Shown here: positions 24,861-34,356 of the stretch, in pieces
Layout: every line of letters begins with the position of its first letter
Position numbering within the stretch: position 1 is the first letter of the stretch
Assembly (NCBI GenBank): GCA_965234545.1
Contig: OZ248348.1
Location: 434,001-498,000 of the forward strand
DNA length: 64,000 nucleotides
Reading direction: 5' to 3'
DNA from: Methylotenera sp965234545
GTDB lineage: Bacteria; Pseudomonadota; Gammaproteobacteria; Burkholderiales; Methylophilaceae
The notes under the pieces: model-generated
Told to the model about the DNA's origin: nothing
Database searches by the model: none
The model's input: only the letters and a program-made list of their open reading frames with translations
Program-made: the position numbers and the translations under genes

Positions 24861-27182
24861 ATGGATTTACTGTTGATGAAGAGACGTATTTGTATTGTTT
24901 TTTCCCTGCTTATGCCTATGCAGTTCGCTTATGCCGAACACGATCATGATCTTGATAAAGTGGAGGTGCAGGCGCCCATTATAGACAGCCGCATTCTTAA
25001 GCACCCGGCCACGGTGGAAACTTACGATAGGCAACAAATTGCCGATAGTATTAATGCCGCTACGGTAGCGCAAACCCTAAAATATTTACCCAGCATACAG
25101 GTGCGTGAGCGTTTTATTGGTGACCGCAATGGCATTATTGCCACTCGTACGGCCGGTACGTTATCCAGCGCACAAAGCATGCTCTATGCCGACGGCGTAT
25201 TGTTGTCAAATTTATTAGGTAATTCTTATGGGTACCCGCCAAGATGGGGTCTGATTACACCCGAAGAGGTGGAAAGCATCAGCATGATGTACGGCCCATT
25301 TTCAGCGCTCTATGCGGGCAATTCGTTTGGTGGCGTCATGAGTTTGCACACACGTATGCCGGAAAAGTTTGAAAGCCATGCTACGGTGCAAACGTTCATG
25401 CAGGACTTTTCCTTGTACGGCACAAAAGAACAATACAACGGTAAGCATTTGACCGCTTCCTTTGGCAACAAAGTGAATGATTTTGCTTTTTGGTTGGGCG
25501 TGGATTACCTAGAAAATCAAGGTCAGCCCATGGGTTTTTCAACCAGCGCACTTTCAAGCACGGCAGCCACGGCGAATACGGTGACAGGCGCTTACCAAGA
25601 TAAAGACGTCACAAATGCCGATCGTATTGTGTTTGGTGCAAACAGCATGGAAGACGTTAAGCAAACGGACGTTAAATTCAAAGCGAGCTATGACATTAGC
25701 CCGCAGCTTAAAGTCGCTTACACCATAGGCTTGTGGGACTTACACAGTGACACGGATGTGCAAAGCTATATAAAAGCCACTAATGGCGATACCGTTTACA
25801 ACAACAAGGTAAGTTTCAATGGTAAATCTTACAGCGTGACGGGTTTAAGCCCCGGTCGTGCCGAGGCTTTCCATATCATGCAGGCACTGGACATCAAATC
25901 CGACAGCAAGGGTTTTTTTGACTGGGAATTAACTTTATCCGACTTTAATTACCAAAAGGATAACAATAACAGCTCCACAGCCAGTTCAACCTCTACAACC
26001 GATATGACTTTGGGTAACCCTTACTTAACCCGAGTGGGGACGGTAACGGACATGCAGGGTACCGGCTGGTTAGCCTTTGAAGCCCGTGGAACATTGCATC
26101 CAGCCAATCACACTGTGGATATCGGTTATCACTTTGATCACTACGAATTACGCAGCAATGTCTACAACACAACGGATTGGTCTGTTGGGGTTAAGGGCAC
26201 ATTAAAATCAGCAGCACAAGGTGATACCCAAACTCAAGCTGTTTATTTGCAAGATAAATGGCAATTAGACGAAAAATGGGCGTTGACTGTAGGGGGACGC
26301 GCTGAACACTGGGAGGCGAGCAATGGCCAAAATAGACCAACAGCAAGCACAGCAGTAAGCTATGCCGATCGCTCTGATAATAAATTTTCTCCTAAGCTAT
26401 CGCTAAGTTTTGAACCACAGCCAGCTTGGGGCTTTAGGGCTTCGTATGGCCAGGCATACCGTTTTCCTACTGTTTCGGAAATGTTTCAATTACTGCAAAA
26501 TGGCAGCACCGTTTATTATGTAGCGAGCAATCCTGATTTAAAGCCGGAACAAGTTAGGGCGGGTGAATTGACAGCGGAACGCCGTTTTGATAACGGTTTG
26601 TTGCGGGTTAGTTTATTCCATGAGGATAAATACGATGCCTTAATTTCACAAACCTTCACGATAAATAGTGCCATTCCATATGACACTGGGACTTGCACTA
26701 AAACAGGTGGCTGTGGGTTTATCCAAAATGTAGACCACATTCGTACGCGGGGTATGGAAATGTCCACACAATGGCAGGATGTGTTGCTGCACGGTTTGGA
26801 TGTGCAAGGCAGCGCGACCTTTACCGATGCCGAAGTGTTGGCTAATGATGGGGCGCCAAGCACGGTGGGCAATAAGCCCACGCGCATTCCAAAGAACATG
26901 TTTAAGTTGGTGGCCACCTACCATCAAGGGCGCAATTTGACCTACAGCTTGGCGGGTCGCTACAGTGGCAGGCAATACACAAATTTAAGCAATACCGATG
27001 TCAATCCCGATACCTATGGCGGTGCCAGCAACTTTTTTGTCTTGGATGCTAAAGCCAATTATAAATTTGCCGATCGATTTACCGCCAGCATAGGGATGGA
27101 CAATATCACTAATTGCAAATCCTACGTGGCTCATCCCTACCCACAACGTACAACTTACTTGCAAGCAAAATTTGATTATTAA
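24861..27182 (+). CDS. TonB-dependent outer membrane receptor, probable metal (copper) uptake
   Basis: A 773-residue outer membrane receptor. A signal peptide (about 1-25, ending QFAYA) is followed by a His/Asp-rich EHDHDLD and a TonB-box-like KVEVQAP. The plug domain (about 45-170) includes TVAQTLKYLPSIQVRER, SMLYADGVLLSN and YGPFSALYAGNSFGGVMSLHT. The rest is a 22-strand-type barrel with TonB-receptor hallmarks (FSPKLSLSFEP, YRFPTVSEMFQ, NPDLKPEQ) and an aromatic C-terminus (LQAKFDY). Substrate is not proven; the acidic/His N-terminus and the ccoI/ccoS neighbourhood favour a metal, copper first. It is divergent from regB across the palindrome and followed by the beta-propeller gene. ATG 24876 is an alternative start. 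Confidence 0.88.
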   Translation: MDLLLMKRRICIVFSLLMPMQFAYAEHDHDLDKVEVQAPIIDSRILKHPATVETYDRQQIADSINAATVAQTLKYLPSIQVRERFIGDRNGIIATRTAGTLSSAQSMLYADGVLLSNLLGNSYGYPPRWGLITPEEVESISMMYGPFSALYAGNSFGGVMSLHTRMPEKFESHATVQTFMQDFSLYGTKEQYNGKHLTASFGNKVNDFAFWLGVDYLENQGQPMGFSTSALSSTAATANTVTGAYQDKDVTNADRIVFGANSMEDVKQTDVKFKASYDISPQLKVAYTIGLWDLHSDTDVQSYIKATNGDTVYNNKVSFNGKSYSVTGLSPGRAEAFHIMQALDIKSDSKGFFDWELTLSDFNYQKDNNNSSTASSTSTTDMTLGNPYLTRVGTVTDMQGTGWLAFEARGTLHPANHTVDIGYHFDHYELRSNVYNTTDWSVGVKGTLKSAAQGDTQTQAVYLQDKWQLDEKWALTVGGRAEHWEASNGQNRPTASTAVSYADRSDNKFSPKLSLSFEPQPAWGFRASYGQAYRFPTVSEMFQLLQNGSTVYYVASNPDLKPEQVRAGELTAERRFDNGLLRVSLFHEDKYDALISQTFTINSAIPYDTGTCTKTGGCGFIQNVDHIRTRGMEMSTQWQDVLLHGLDVQGSATFTDAEVLANDGAPSTVGNKPTRIPKNMFKLVATYHQGRNLTYSLAGRYSGRQYTNLSNTDVNPDTYGGASNFFVLDAKANYKFADRFTASIGMDNITNCKSYVAHPYPQRTTYLQAKFDY

Positions 27183-27284
27183 TTGCCAAGACTGTGGCCG
27201 TAATTAAATTACAATAAGCGCTAATTTTTAATCATGGGGCAGTAAACTAGGCCGCATTTGCTAGGTAAGGGTGTTATTTTCAGC

Positions 27285-28481
27285 ATGAAATTTATCATTA
27301 ATCTATGGTTCTTCTTGGTTTGTACGCCATTGATGGCGCATGAAGAGCACACGGCCTATCACGCTGGCAGTTTAGCCGTCAGCGTGGTGATGGATGCACA
27401 AGCTGTGCTATGGCGGGCGTCAGAAAAAGACGGCTACGTCTGGGTGGATGTCAGTCGCGATTTAGGTAAAACTTTTTCTAAGCCGCTAGCGGTGAATACC
27501 CTCCCGCAAAAAATTGGCGCGGACGGCGAAGCAAGACCAAAAATTGCCATTGGCCCACAAGGCCATGTCTACATCACCTGGACCGAAGCGCTAAAAAAAC
27601 CGTTTGCTGGGTATGTTTGGTTTGCACGATCGATTAATCAGGGGAAAACCTTTGAAAAGCCCTACATAGTCCACCAAGACCGCAGTGAAATTACCCATAG
27701 ATTTGATGCGCTTAATGTGGCTAAAGATGGCCGATTGACGGTCGCATGGGTGGATAAGCGCGATTTGATTGCCGCTAAAGCAGCGGGTAAGCCTTACGAT
27801 GGGGCTGCTATTTACTTTGCCCAGTCCATGAATGATGGCGCAAGTTTCAGCGCAGAACAGAAACTGGCTGATAGCAGCTGTGAATGTTGCCGCATTGCTA
27901 TGACCACCAAACCGGATGGTACAGCGGTGGCCATGTGGCGGCATGTTTTTGCTGGCAACGAGCGCGATCACATGCTGGCAGAAATCCCACGCAGTGTAGG
28001 CCAAGAAATGCTGGCCAAACGGGCCACTTATGGCCGCTGGAAAATAGACGGGTGCCCGCACCATGGGCCTGCTTTGGTGAGCGGTGGTGAGGGCAAGGAT
28101 TGGTGGGGTTATCACATGGCTTGGTTCGATGGGGGCAACGAGGCTAACGGTCAAGCGCCCGGTTTGTACTACGCGCGCATGGATGGGGAAGCTTGGGCCT
28201 CGACCCCGGCTAAAAAATTCGCGGGCAGTAAAAATCTGGCGGGTCACCCGGCTTTATTGAGTGTGGGAGAAAATGTCTACTTGGTTTGGCGTGAAAGCGA
28301 AGCCAAGACCCACAAAATTCTCGGTAAGTATTCCGATGATGGTGGCAGGAATTGGAGCGAGCCTAAGCTCTTGGCGGAAACCACCGGTAAAGCCGACTAC
28401 CCGCAACTGCTAAATCGGGATAAGCAGGTTTACCTAGCCTGGCAAACCGCGCAAGAGGGTTTGCGCTTGATAGCCTGGTAA
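27285..28481 (+). CDS. Exported Asp-box beta-propeller protein with CxCC and CPHH motifs
   Basis: This 398-residue protein would be annotated as a sialidase-like protein because it has four Asp-box repeats: SRDLGKTF (57-64), SINQGKTF (116-123), SMNDGASF (181-188) and SDDGGRNW near the C-terminus. A signal peptide ends at about residue 18, and the mature N-terminus is HEEHTAYH. Two cysteine motifs, CECCR (199-203) and DGCPHHGP (255-262), lie in the middle and look like metal ligands. I see no conserved sialidase arginine triad, so glycosidase activity is doubtful. It follows the TonB-receptor gene by 102 bases. Function is unknown; periplasmic metal binding is an inference. ATG 27285 is preferred over TTG 27258. 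Confidence 0.82.
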   Translation: MKFIINLWFFLVCTPLMAHEEHTAYHAGSLAVSVVMDAQAVLWRASEKDGYVWVDVSRDLGKTFSKPLAVNTLPQKIGADGEARPKIAIGPQGHVYITWTEALKKPFAGYVWFARSINQGKTFEKPYIVHQDRSEITHRFDALNVAKDGRLTVAWVDKRDLIAAKAAGKPYDGAAIYFAQSMNDGASFSAEQKLADSSCECCRIAMTTKPDGTAVAMWRHVFAGNERDHMLAEIPRSVGQEMLAKRATYGRWKIDGCPHHGPALVSGGEGKDWWGYHMAWFDGGNEANGQAPGLYYARMDGEAWASTPAKKFAGSKNLAGHPALLSVGENVYLVWRESEAKTHKILGKYSDDGGRNWSEPKLLAETTGKADYPQLLNRDKQVYLAWQTAQEGLRLIAW

Positions 28482-28482
28482 G

Positions 28483-29142
28483 TTAATTACACCAGACTTT
28501 GCTGTTGTGGCTCAAAGCCATCCAAATCGCCCAGGCGCTGGCGGCACTTAACATGAGGCCGGCCAAGCGCATGCCATAGGGTTCAACCGTGCTGGATTTG
28601 AGTTTTAACCAAGCCCATGGCGCAAAAAACAAGGCGATGCCGGAGCCCAATGCAAAGGCGGCCATGCTAAGGGCGCCGCCCAAGGGGTTGCCATTAAACG
28701 ACGCGATGATCAGCGCGGAGTAGAGCAAGCCACATGGCATCAATGCCCACAGCATGCCTATGTAGAAATAACCGCCATTGAGCCTACTGAGTTTTTTCAC
28801 GTGCCGCCAAATGCTACGCCCAGCTTGGTCTACCCAGATGGGTTGGCGGGCATAGATCAGCAATAACAGCCCCCAGAAAAATACCAAAACGTGAAAGAAG
28901 GTCCACAAAGGATGCAGGATTGCACTGTAGTTGGACAGCCAAGCGATGCTCTGTATGGCAAAGGTGGCGATGGCGCCCAATAAGGCATAGCCGCATAAAC
29001 GCCCTAAATGGTATAAGCCTATGGCATAGGGTTTGTCGGCATCTTGCGTAAAAGCGGTGCAGGCAGCCCCGCACATGGCCACGCAATGCGGGCCGCCGGC
29101 CAAGCCCATGACTAGGGCGCTATACAGTAAAGCAGTTTGCAT
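28483..29142 (-). CDS. TauE/SafE (DsbD_2-type) membrane protein near cbb3 assembly genes
   Basis: A 219-residue inner-membrane protein with about six hydrophobic segments. It starts with LVMGLAGGPHCVAMCGAACTAF, the conserved GxPHCxxMCG motif of the family annotated as sulfite exporter TauE/SafE, related to DsbD membrane domains. Members next to ccoI and ccoS are common in proteobacteria and are thought to help cytochrome oxidase maturation, possibly through copper or thiol handling. It lies 15 bases after ccoS. It converges on the propeller gene: the two stop codons are separated by one base and no terminator is seen. Confidence 0.87.
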   Translation of the reverse strand: MQTALLYSALVMGLAGGPHCVAMCGAACTAFTQDADKPYAIGLYHLGRLCGYALLGAIATFAIQSIAWLSNYSAILHPLWTFFHVLVFFWGLLLLIYARQPIWVDQAGRSIWRHVKKLSRLNGGYFYIGMLWALMPCGLLYSALIIASFNGNPLGGALSMAAFALGSGIALFFAPWAWLKLKSSTVEPYGMRLAGLMLSAASAWAIWMALSHNSKVWCN

Positions 29143-29157
29143 GGATGGGTGCCGGCC

Positions 29158-29301
29158 TTACTCTTTGTCTTCTTCGAAAATACGCCGGCCTTCTTCTTCT
29201 ATGTCTTCAAATTGGCCGCGGTAAACTGCCCACCATAAACCAGCCAGCACCACTAATGCCAGCACGACGGATAGGGGGATGAGTACAAACAATATGTCCA
29301 T
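29158..29301 (-). CDS. ccoS: cbb3-type cytochrome oxidase assembly protein CcoS
   Basis: A 47-residue protein. It begins MDILFVLIPLSVVLALVVLA, a single membrane helix, and continues GLWWAVYRGQFEDIEEEGRRI with an acidic C-terminal tail, the clear pattern of the CcoS/FixS family. CcoS is needed to insert cofactors into cbb3 oxidase. Its ATG (29301) is two bases from the ccoI stop and the TauE/SafE gene follows by 15 bases, so the three are one transcript. The ccoNOQP oxidase genes themselves are not in the window. Confidence 0.93.
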   Translation of the reverse strand: MDILFVLIPLSVVLALVVLAGLWWAVYRGQFEDIEEEGRRIFEEDKE

Positions 29302-29303
29302 GC

Positions 29304-31652
29304 TTAGGCCTTAGAAGAATTAACACTGGGATGGCTAAATTGGCTTAAGCGCAAGGCATTAAGCACCACGATCAATGAGCTGGTGGCCATGCCTAAGCCG
29401 GCTTGCCAAGGGCTTAACCAAGCAAAGAAAGCCAGTGGGATGCACACGGCATTGTAAATGACCGCCCACGCGATATTCTGCTTAATGATGCGCATGGTTT
29501 TTTTGGCGTGTTTAATCAGTGCCGGTATCTCGCTGATGTCGCCGTTTAATAAAACGTAATCGGCATGCGCGAGCGTCAGCGGCACGCCTTTGCCCATGGC
29601 AATCGAGACGTGGGCGCTGGCTAAGATAGGCCCGTCGTTTAAGCCGTCCCCCACCATTAAGACTTTTTTACCTTGCAGTTTTAGGCCTTGCAAGCGTTGC
29701 AATTTGTCGTTTGGGCTGCAAGCGGCTTGAAACACCTTGATGCCGACCAAGGCGGCGGTGTTTTTTACCGTGTGCCATTGGTCGCCAGAGAGCAATTCCA
29801 CGTCCAACTGGGCTTGCTGCAAAGCAGCGATTGCCTGAGCTGTGTTGGCTTTGATGGCTTCTTGTAAATTAAAGGTGGCCAACCAGCCGCTGTCATCGGC
29901 CAGGTAAACCTGTTGGTAGCGTTCGTCGCTGGCTTGCAGTTGGTCGCTATGCACACCGCAGAAGGCGGCCGAGCCGAGTTTTAATGGCCGTTGCTCGTAG
30001 TGGCCCTGCATGCCCGCGCCCACCTGCTCTTCCACTTGCTCCAGCGTTATGCTTAGCGCGTTGGCCAATGGATTTTGCTTGGCGGCGTAAGCCACGGCCA
30101 TGGCGATGGGGTGCATGGACTGGCTGGCTAAAGCCGAGGCCATAGCCAGGGCTTGCGCTTCGCTGAGGCCGTCTTTAACGCTCAACGATTTCACGGCGAT
30201 GTGGTTGTCGGTCAGCGTGCCGGTTTTGTCAAAAATGACCGTGTCGATTTGGTCTATGCTTTCTATGGCCTGCAAGTGCCTAATTAAAATGCCGCGTTTC
30301 ACAAAGGCGCTGGCGCTGGCAAGCATGGCTGCCGGTGTGGCCAGCGATAGGGCGCACGGGCAAGTGACAATTAATACCGCCGCTGCCGTCATTAAGGCCA
30401 GGCCATGACCTTGCTCCCATAGCAAGACCGCCGATAGCACGGCGCTAAGTAAGATGAAAAATAAGAAAGGCCTGGCGACGCGGTCGGCCAGTTGCGATAG
30501 CCGCGGTTTCTCTATGGCGGCTTGGTTAATCAGCTGCACAATTTGCCCGTACTGGGTGGATTCGCCTAAGGTTTCTAAGCGCATGGTGACGGTGGCGCCG
30601 AGGTTGTAGCTGCCGGCCACAACGTGCTCGCCCTTGTTTTTATGGATGGGGGTGGATTCGCCGGTCAACAAGGATTCGTCTACCTTGGTTTGCCCAGACA
30701 GCAATAAGCCATCGGCGGGGAAGGCTTCGCCGGTATTGACCCGCACGATGTCGCCCACGCTCAATTGGCTATTAATCACGCGCGTGTAACTGCCATCGGC
30801 ATTTTGCCGTTCGGTATTTTCTGGAATGCGGCTGACCAAGGCTTCCATCGCCCCCAGCGTTTTGCTGTGCAGCTTGACTTCAATCAAGCGCGCGGAAAGC
30901 AAAAAGAACACAAACATGGTCAAGGAATCGAAATAAACCACGTCGCCCCACCAGCCACTGGGGTCAAAGGTGGCCGCCGAGCTGACCACAAAAGTGATGC
31001 CTATGCCCAAGGCGACCGGTAAATCCATGCTGATTTGTTTGGCTTTTAAATCGTGCCAGGCGTTACTAAAAAACGAACGACTGGAAAACAGCATGACCGG
31101 CAAGCTTAATAGCCAGGCCGCCCAGTTAAGCAAGAGGTTGATGTCGGTTTCGATTTCGCCGGTTTTGGTGAAGTAGCTGGGGCTGGCGTACATCATGACT
31201 TGCATCATGCAAAAGCCCGCCACTAACCAGCGCCAAAATGCCGCGCGATTTTTTTGGGTGGCGTTGAGTTGACTTTCATTGTGCGAGGCAGGGTTGGCGC
31301 TGTAGCCCATTTTTTGGATGGCGGCCAAGATGGTAGAAGGTTGGGTTAATTCCGCAGACCAGACCACCACGGCACGCTTTTTCGACATGCTCACGCGTGC
31401 GCTGACGATACCCGGCAAGCCGCTTAAGCCGCGTTCTACTGTGCCTGAGCAGGCGGCGCAACGTAAGCCATCTAGCAACAAGCTCGATTCAACTAAGGGT
31501 TGCGCTTCGTCGCCCACGGTTTGGCTAAAGCGCATCCATTGCTCTGGGGTGTCCAATATGCTCCAGGCCGGGTTGGCTTGTGGTTCGTCGCTGTGCGTGT
31601 CGCTTAACAAATGTGATTCCATGAAATGCTTAGGCCTGTTTGCGGTTGCCAT
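29304..31652 (-). CDS. ccoI: Copper-transporting P1B-type ATPase, CcoI/FixI-like
   Basis: CcoI pumps Cu(I) across the inner membrane for cbb3 oxidase assembly. The 782-residue protein has one heavy-metal-associated domain (LRCAACSGTVERGL, CAAC at 65-68), eight predicted membrane helices, the actuator TGES at 330-333, the metal site CPC (431-433) in TCPCALSLATP, the phosphorylation motif FDKTGTLTD, and GDGLNDGPILASA. Many CcoI proteins have an N-terminal zinc-ribbon with extra cysteines; that part is not seen here. The placement as CcoI rather than a CopA detoxification pump rests on ccoS lying directly behind. ATG 31622 is an alternative start. Confidence 0.93.
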   Translation of the reverse strand: MATANRPKHFMESHLLSDTHSDEPQANPAWSILDTPEQWMRFSQTVGDEAQPLVESSLLLDGLRCAACSGTVERGLSGLPGIVSARVSMSKKRAVVVWSAELTQPSTILAAIQKMGYSANPASHNESQLNATQKNRAAFWRWLVAGFCMMQVMMYASPSYFTKTGEIETDINLLLNWAAWLLSLPVMLFSSRSFFSNAWHDLKAKQISMDLPVALGIGITFVVSSAATFDPSGWWGDVVYFDSLTMFVFFLLSARLIEVKLHSKTLGAMEALVSRIPENTERQNADGSYTRVINSQLSVGDIVRVNTGEAFPADGLLLSGQTKVDESLLTGESTPIHKNKGEHVVAGSYNLGATVTMRLETLGESTQYGQIVQLINQAAIEKPRLSQLADRVARPFLFFILLSAVLSAVLLWEQGHGLALMTAAAVLIVTCPCALSLATPAAMLASASAFVKRGILIRHLQAIESIDQIDTVIFDKTGTLTDNHIAVKSLSVKDGLSEAQALAMASALASQSMHPIAMAVAYAAKQNPLANALSITLEQVEEQVGAGMQGHYEQRPLKLGSAAFCGVHSDQLQASDERYQQVYLADDSGWLATFNLQEAIKANTAQAIAALQQAQLDVELLSGDQWHTVKNTAALVGIKVFQAACSPNDKLQRLQGLKLQGKKVLMVGDGLNDGPILASAHVSIAMGKGVPLTLAHADYVLLNGDISEIPALIKHAKKTMRIIKQNIAWAVIYNAVCIPLAFFAWLSPWQAGLGMATSSLIVVLNALRLSQFSHPSVNSSKA

Positions 31653-31704
31653 GACTGGCGGTTTGCGCCCGATGCGTGCTGCATTTGAGCCCTTTCATTA
31701 TATA

Positions 31705-31729
31705 TTGAAAATTAGGCTATCGCCCCCAT
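31705..31729 (+). promoter_or_regulatory. Sigma-32 heat-shock promoter of clpB
   Basis: TTGAAA (31705-31710), a 13-base spacer, and CCCCAT (31724-31729) match the sigma-32 consensus CTTGAAA-N11-16-CCCCATNT very well. It ends 33 bases before the clpB ATG, which has GGAG as a ribosome site at 31753-31756. Confidence 0.82.
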
Positions 31730-31762
31730 GGTAAAGCTATATCAACATTACTGGAGTCAAGC

Positions 31763-34348
31763 ATGCGCTTTGATAAATTAACCACCAAGTTTCAGCAAGC
31801 ACTCAATGATGCACAAAGCTTGGCCGTGGCCAATGACAGCCCGACCATAGAGGCGTTGCATTTATTGGATGCCTTAATTAAACAAGAAGACGGCGGCAGC
31901 AGCGCCTTGCTAGCCCATGCTGGTGTGCATTTGGCGCCACTAAAAACCGGTTTGGCCAGTGCTATCGCCAACCTGCCTAAAAGCACAGACAGCGCTGGGG
32001 AAGTGACAATTTCGCGCGAGCTAAACAACCTGCTCAATGTCACCGATAAGTTGGCCGTCAAACGCGGTGACGGTTTTATCGCCAGTGAAATGTTTTTATT
32101 GGCCTTGCTGGAGGACAAAGGTGCGGCCGGCAAATTGCTCAAGGCGCACGGTCTTGCTAAAGCGGCCTTGGAGTCGGCTATCAGTGCGGTGCGAGGCGGC
32201 GAGCAAGTGCATGCCTCGGATGCCGAATCCAACCGTGAATCGCTAAAAAAATACACGGTGGATCTGACCGAGCGTGCCGCATTGGGCAAGCTCGATCCGG
32301 TCATAGGTCGTGACGATGAAATTCGCCGTGTCATCCAAGTCTTGATGCGCCGCACTAAAAACAACCCGGTCTTAATCGGTGAGCCTGGCGTGGGTAAAAC
32401 CGCGATTATTGAAGGCTTGGCGCAGCGTATCGTGAACGGCGAAGTGCCGGATAGCCTAAAAGGCAAAAAAGTTTTGTCTTTGGACATGGCCGCTTTGTTG
32501 GCTGGGGCCAAATACCGTGGGGATTTTGAGGAGCGATTAAAAGCGGTGTTGAAGGAATTGTCGCAAGACGAAGGCCTGACCATTTTATTTATCGATGAAA
32601 TCCACACCATGGTTGGCGCCGGTAAAGCCGAGGGTGCGATGGACGCGGGCAACATGCTCAAACCGGCCTTGGCCAGAGGCGAATTGCATTGCGTGGGCGC
32701 CACTACCTTAGACGAATACCGGCAATACGTGGAAAAAGACGCGGCCTTGGAGCGGCGTTTTCAAAAGGTCTTGGTCGACGAGCCCAGTGTGGAAGCGACG
32801 ATTGCTATCTTGCGCGGCTTGCAGGAAAAATACGAGTTGCACCACGGTGTGGAAATTACCGATCCGGCCATCGTCGCCGCGGCGGAATTGTCGCACCGTT
32901 ACATTACCGACCGTTTTCTACCCGATAAAGCCATCGATTTGATCGATGAAGCGGCTTCGCGCATTAAGATGGAAATCGATTCCAAACCGGAAATCATGGA
33001 CAAGCTAGAACGCCGTTTAATTCAGTTGAAAATCGAGCGGGAAGCGGTGCGCCGTGAAAAAGACGAGGGCAGTAAAAAACGCTTTGAGTTGATCGAGCAA
33101 GAGATAGACAAATTGGGCAAAGAGTACGCCGATTTGGAAGACATCTGGAAGGCTGAAAAAGCCCAGGTGCAAGGTTCCTCGCACATAAAAGAAGCCATAG
33201 AGAAAATCAAATTTGAGATGGAAGAAGCCACGCGCAAAGGCGAATGGCAAAAAGTGTCGGAATTGCAATACGGTAAATTGCCGGCCCTAGAACAGCAGTT
33301 GAAGCAAGCGGCCAGCATGGAGGGTAGCCAAGCTGTCACTAAAAACAAGATGTTGCGTACCGAGGTGGGGGCCGATGAAATTGCTGAAGTGGTCAGTCGG
33401 GCGACTGGCATCCCCGTGGCCAAAATGCTGCAAGGCGAACGCGGCAAATTGCTTACCATGGAAAGCAAATTGCACGAGCGGGTAGTCGGCCAAGACGAAG
33501 CGGTAAGATTGGTGTCGGACGCCATACGCCGTTCGCGTTCAGGCTTGGGTGACCCCACTAGGCCCTATGGTAGCTTTTTGTTCCTAGGCCCCACCGGCGT
33601 GGGTAAAACCGAATTGTGCAAAGCCTTGGCTGGCTTTTTGTTTGACAGCGAAGACCATTTAATTCGTATCGACATGAGTGAGTTCATGGAGAAGCATTCG
33701 GTTGCTCGCATGATAGGCGCGCCGCCGGGTTACGTCGGTTACGAAGAAGGCGGCACCTTGACCGAGGCGGTGCGACGCAAGCCCTATAGCGTGATTCTGC
33801 TCGATGAAGTGGAGAAAGCCCACCCGGATGTGTTTAACGTCTTGTTGCAAGTGCTAGACGACGGCCGCTTAACCGATGGCCAAGGGCGCACGGTGGATTT
33901 TAAAAACACCGTGATCATCATGACCAGTAATTTAGGCTCGCAAATGATACAAAGCATGAGCGATCAAGATTACCAAGTGGTGAAATTGGCGGTGATGGGC
34001 GAAGTGAAAACACATTTTAGACCGGAATTCATCAACCGTATCGATGAGGTGGTGGTGTTCCACGCCCTGGATGAGAGCAATATACGTTCGATTACCAAAA
34101 TACAATTGCAGTACTTGGCAAAACGCTTGGCGGCCATGGACATGCAGTTGGAGATGAGCGAGGCGGCGATTGCAGAAATTGCCAACGCAGGCTTCGATCC
34201 GGTTTACGGGGCCCGGCCATTAAAACGTGCCATTCAGTCGGAAATAGAAAACCCCTTGGCGCGCGAGATTTTAAATGGCGACTTTATGGCCAAGGACGTG
34301 ATTAAAGTGGATGCAAAGGCAGGTAAAATAGTCTTTTCAAAAGCCTAA
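31763..34348 (+). CDS. clpB: ATP-dependent disaggregase ClpB
   Basis: ClpB rescues aggregated proteins together with DnaK. The 861-residue protein has the full architecture: the N-terminal domain (about 1-145), AAA+ domain 1 with Walker A GEPGVGKT and Walker B FIDEIHTM, the middle coiled coil (about 405-525, LERRLIQLKIEREAVRREKDE split in the helix), and AAA+ domain 2 with GPTGVGKTELCK and LLDEVEKAHPDVF. The C-terminal DPVYGARPLKRAIQ is typical. There is no ClpP-binding IGF loop, as expected. It is preceded by a sigma-32-type promoter, and yjbQ follows almost directly. Confidence 0.98.
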   Translation: MRFDKLTTKFQQALNDAQSLAVANDSPTIEALHLLDALIKQEDGGSSALLAHAGVHLAPLKTGLASAIANLPKSTDSAGEVTISRELNNLLNVTDKLAVKRGDGFIASEMFLLALLEDKGAAGKLLKAHGLAKAALESAISAVRGGEQVHASDAESNRESLKKYTVDLTERAALGKLDPVIGRDDEIRRVIQVLMRRTKNNPVLIGEPGVGKTAIIEGLAQRIVNGEVPDSLKGKKVLSLDMAALLAGAKYRGDFEERLKAVLKELSQDEGLTILFIDEIHTMVGAGKAEGAMDAGNMLKPALARGELHCVGATTLDEYRQYVEKDAALERRFQKVLVDEPSVEATIAILRGLQEKYELHHGVEITDPAIVAAAELSHRYITDRFLPDKAIDLIDEAASRIKMEIDSKPEIMDKLERRLIQLKIEREAVRREKDEGSKKRFELIEQEIDKLGKEYADLEDIWKAEKAQVQGSSHIKEAIEKIKFEMEEATRKGEWQKVSELQYGKLPALEQQLKQAASMEGSQAVTKNKMLRTEVGADEIAEVVSRATGIPVAKMLQGERGKLLTMESKLHERVVGQDEAVRLVSDAIRRSRSGLGDPTRPYGSFLFLGPTGVGKTELCKALAGFLFDSEDHLIRIDMSEFMEKHSVARMIGAPPGYVGYEEGGTLTEAVRRKPYSVILLDEVEKAHPDVFNVLLQVLDDGRLTDGQGRTVDFKNTVIIMTSNLGSQMIQSMSDQDYQVVKLAVMGEVKTHFRPEFINRIDEVVVFHALDESNIRSITKIQLQYLAKRLAAMDMQLEMSEAAIAEIANAGFDPVYGARPLKRAIQSEIENPLAREILNGDFMAKDVIKVDAKAGKIVFSKA

Positions 34349-34356
34349 GGATGGCC

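Noticed and set aside
27285..28481. True sialidase (neuraminidase) annotation
   Set aside because: Asp-box repeats alone mark a beta-propeller; the catalytic residues are not evident and the context is metal/redox.
31792..32703. 303-codon open frame antisense to clpB
   Set aside because: Shadow frame of a strongly conserved gene; Ser/Ala-rich translation with no domain.
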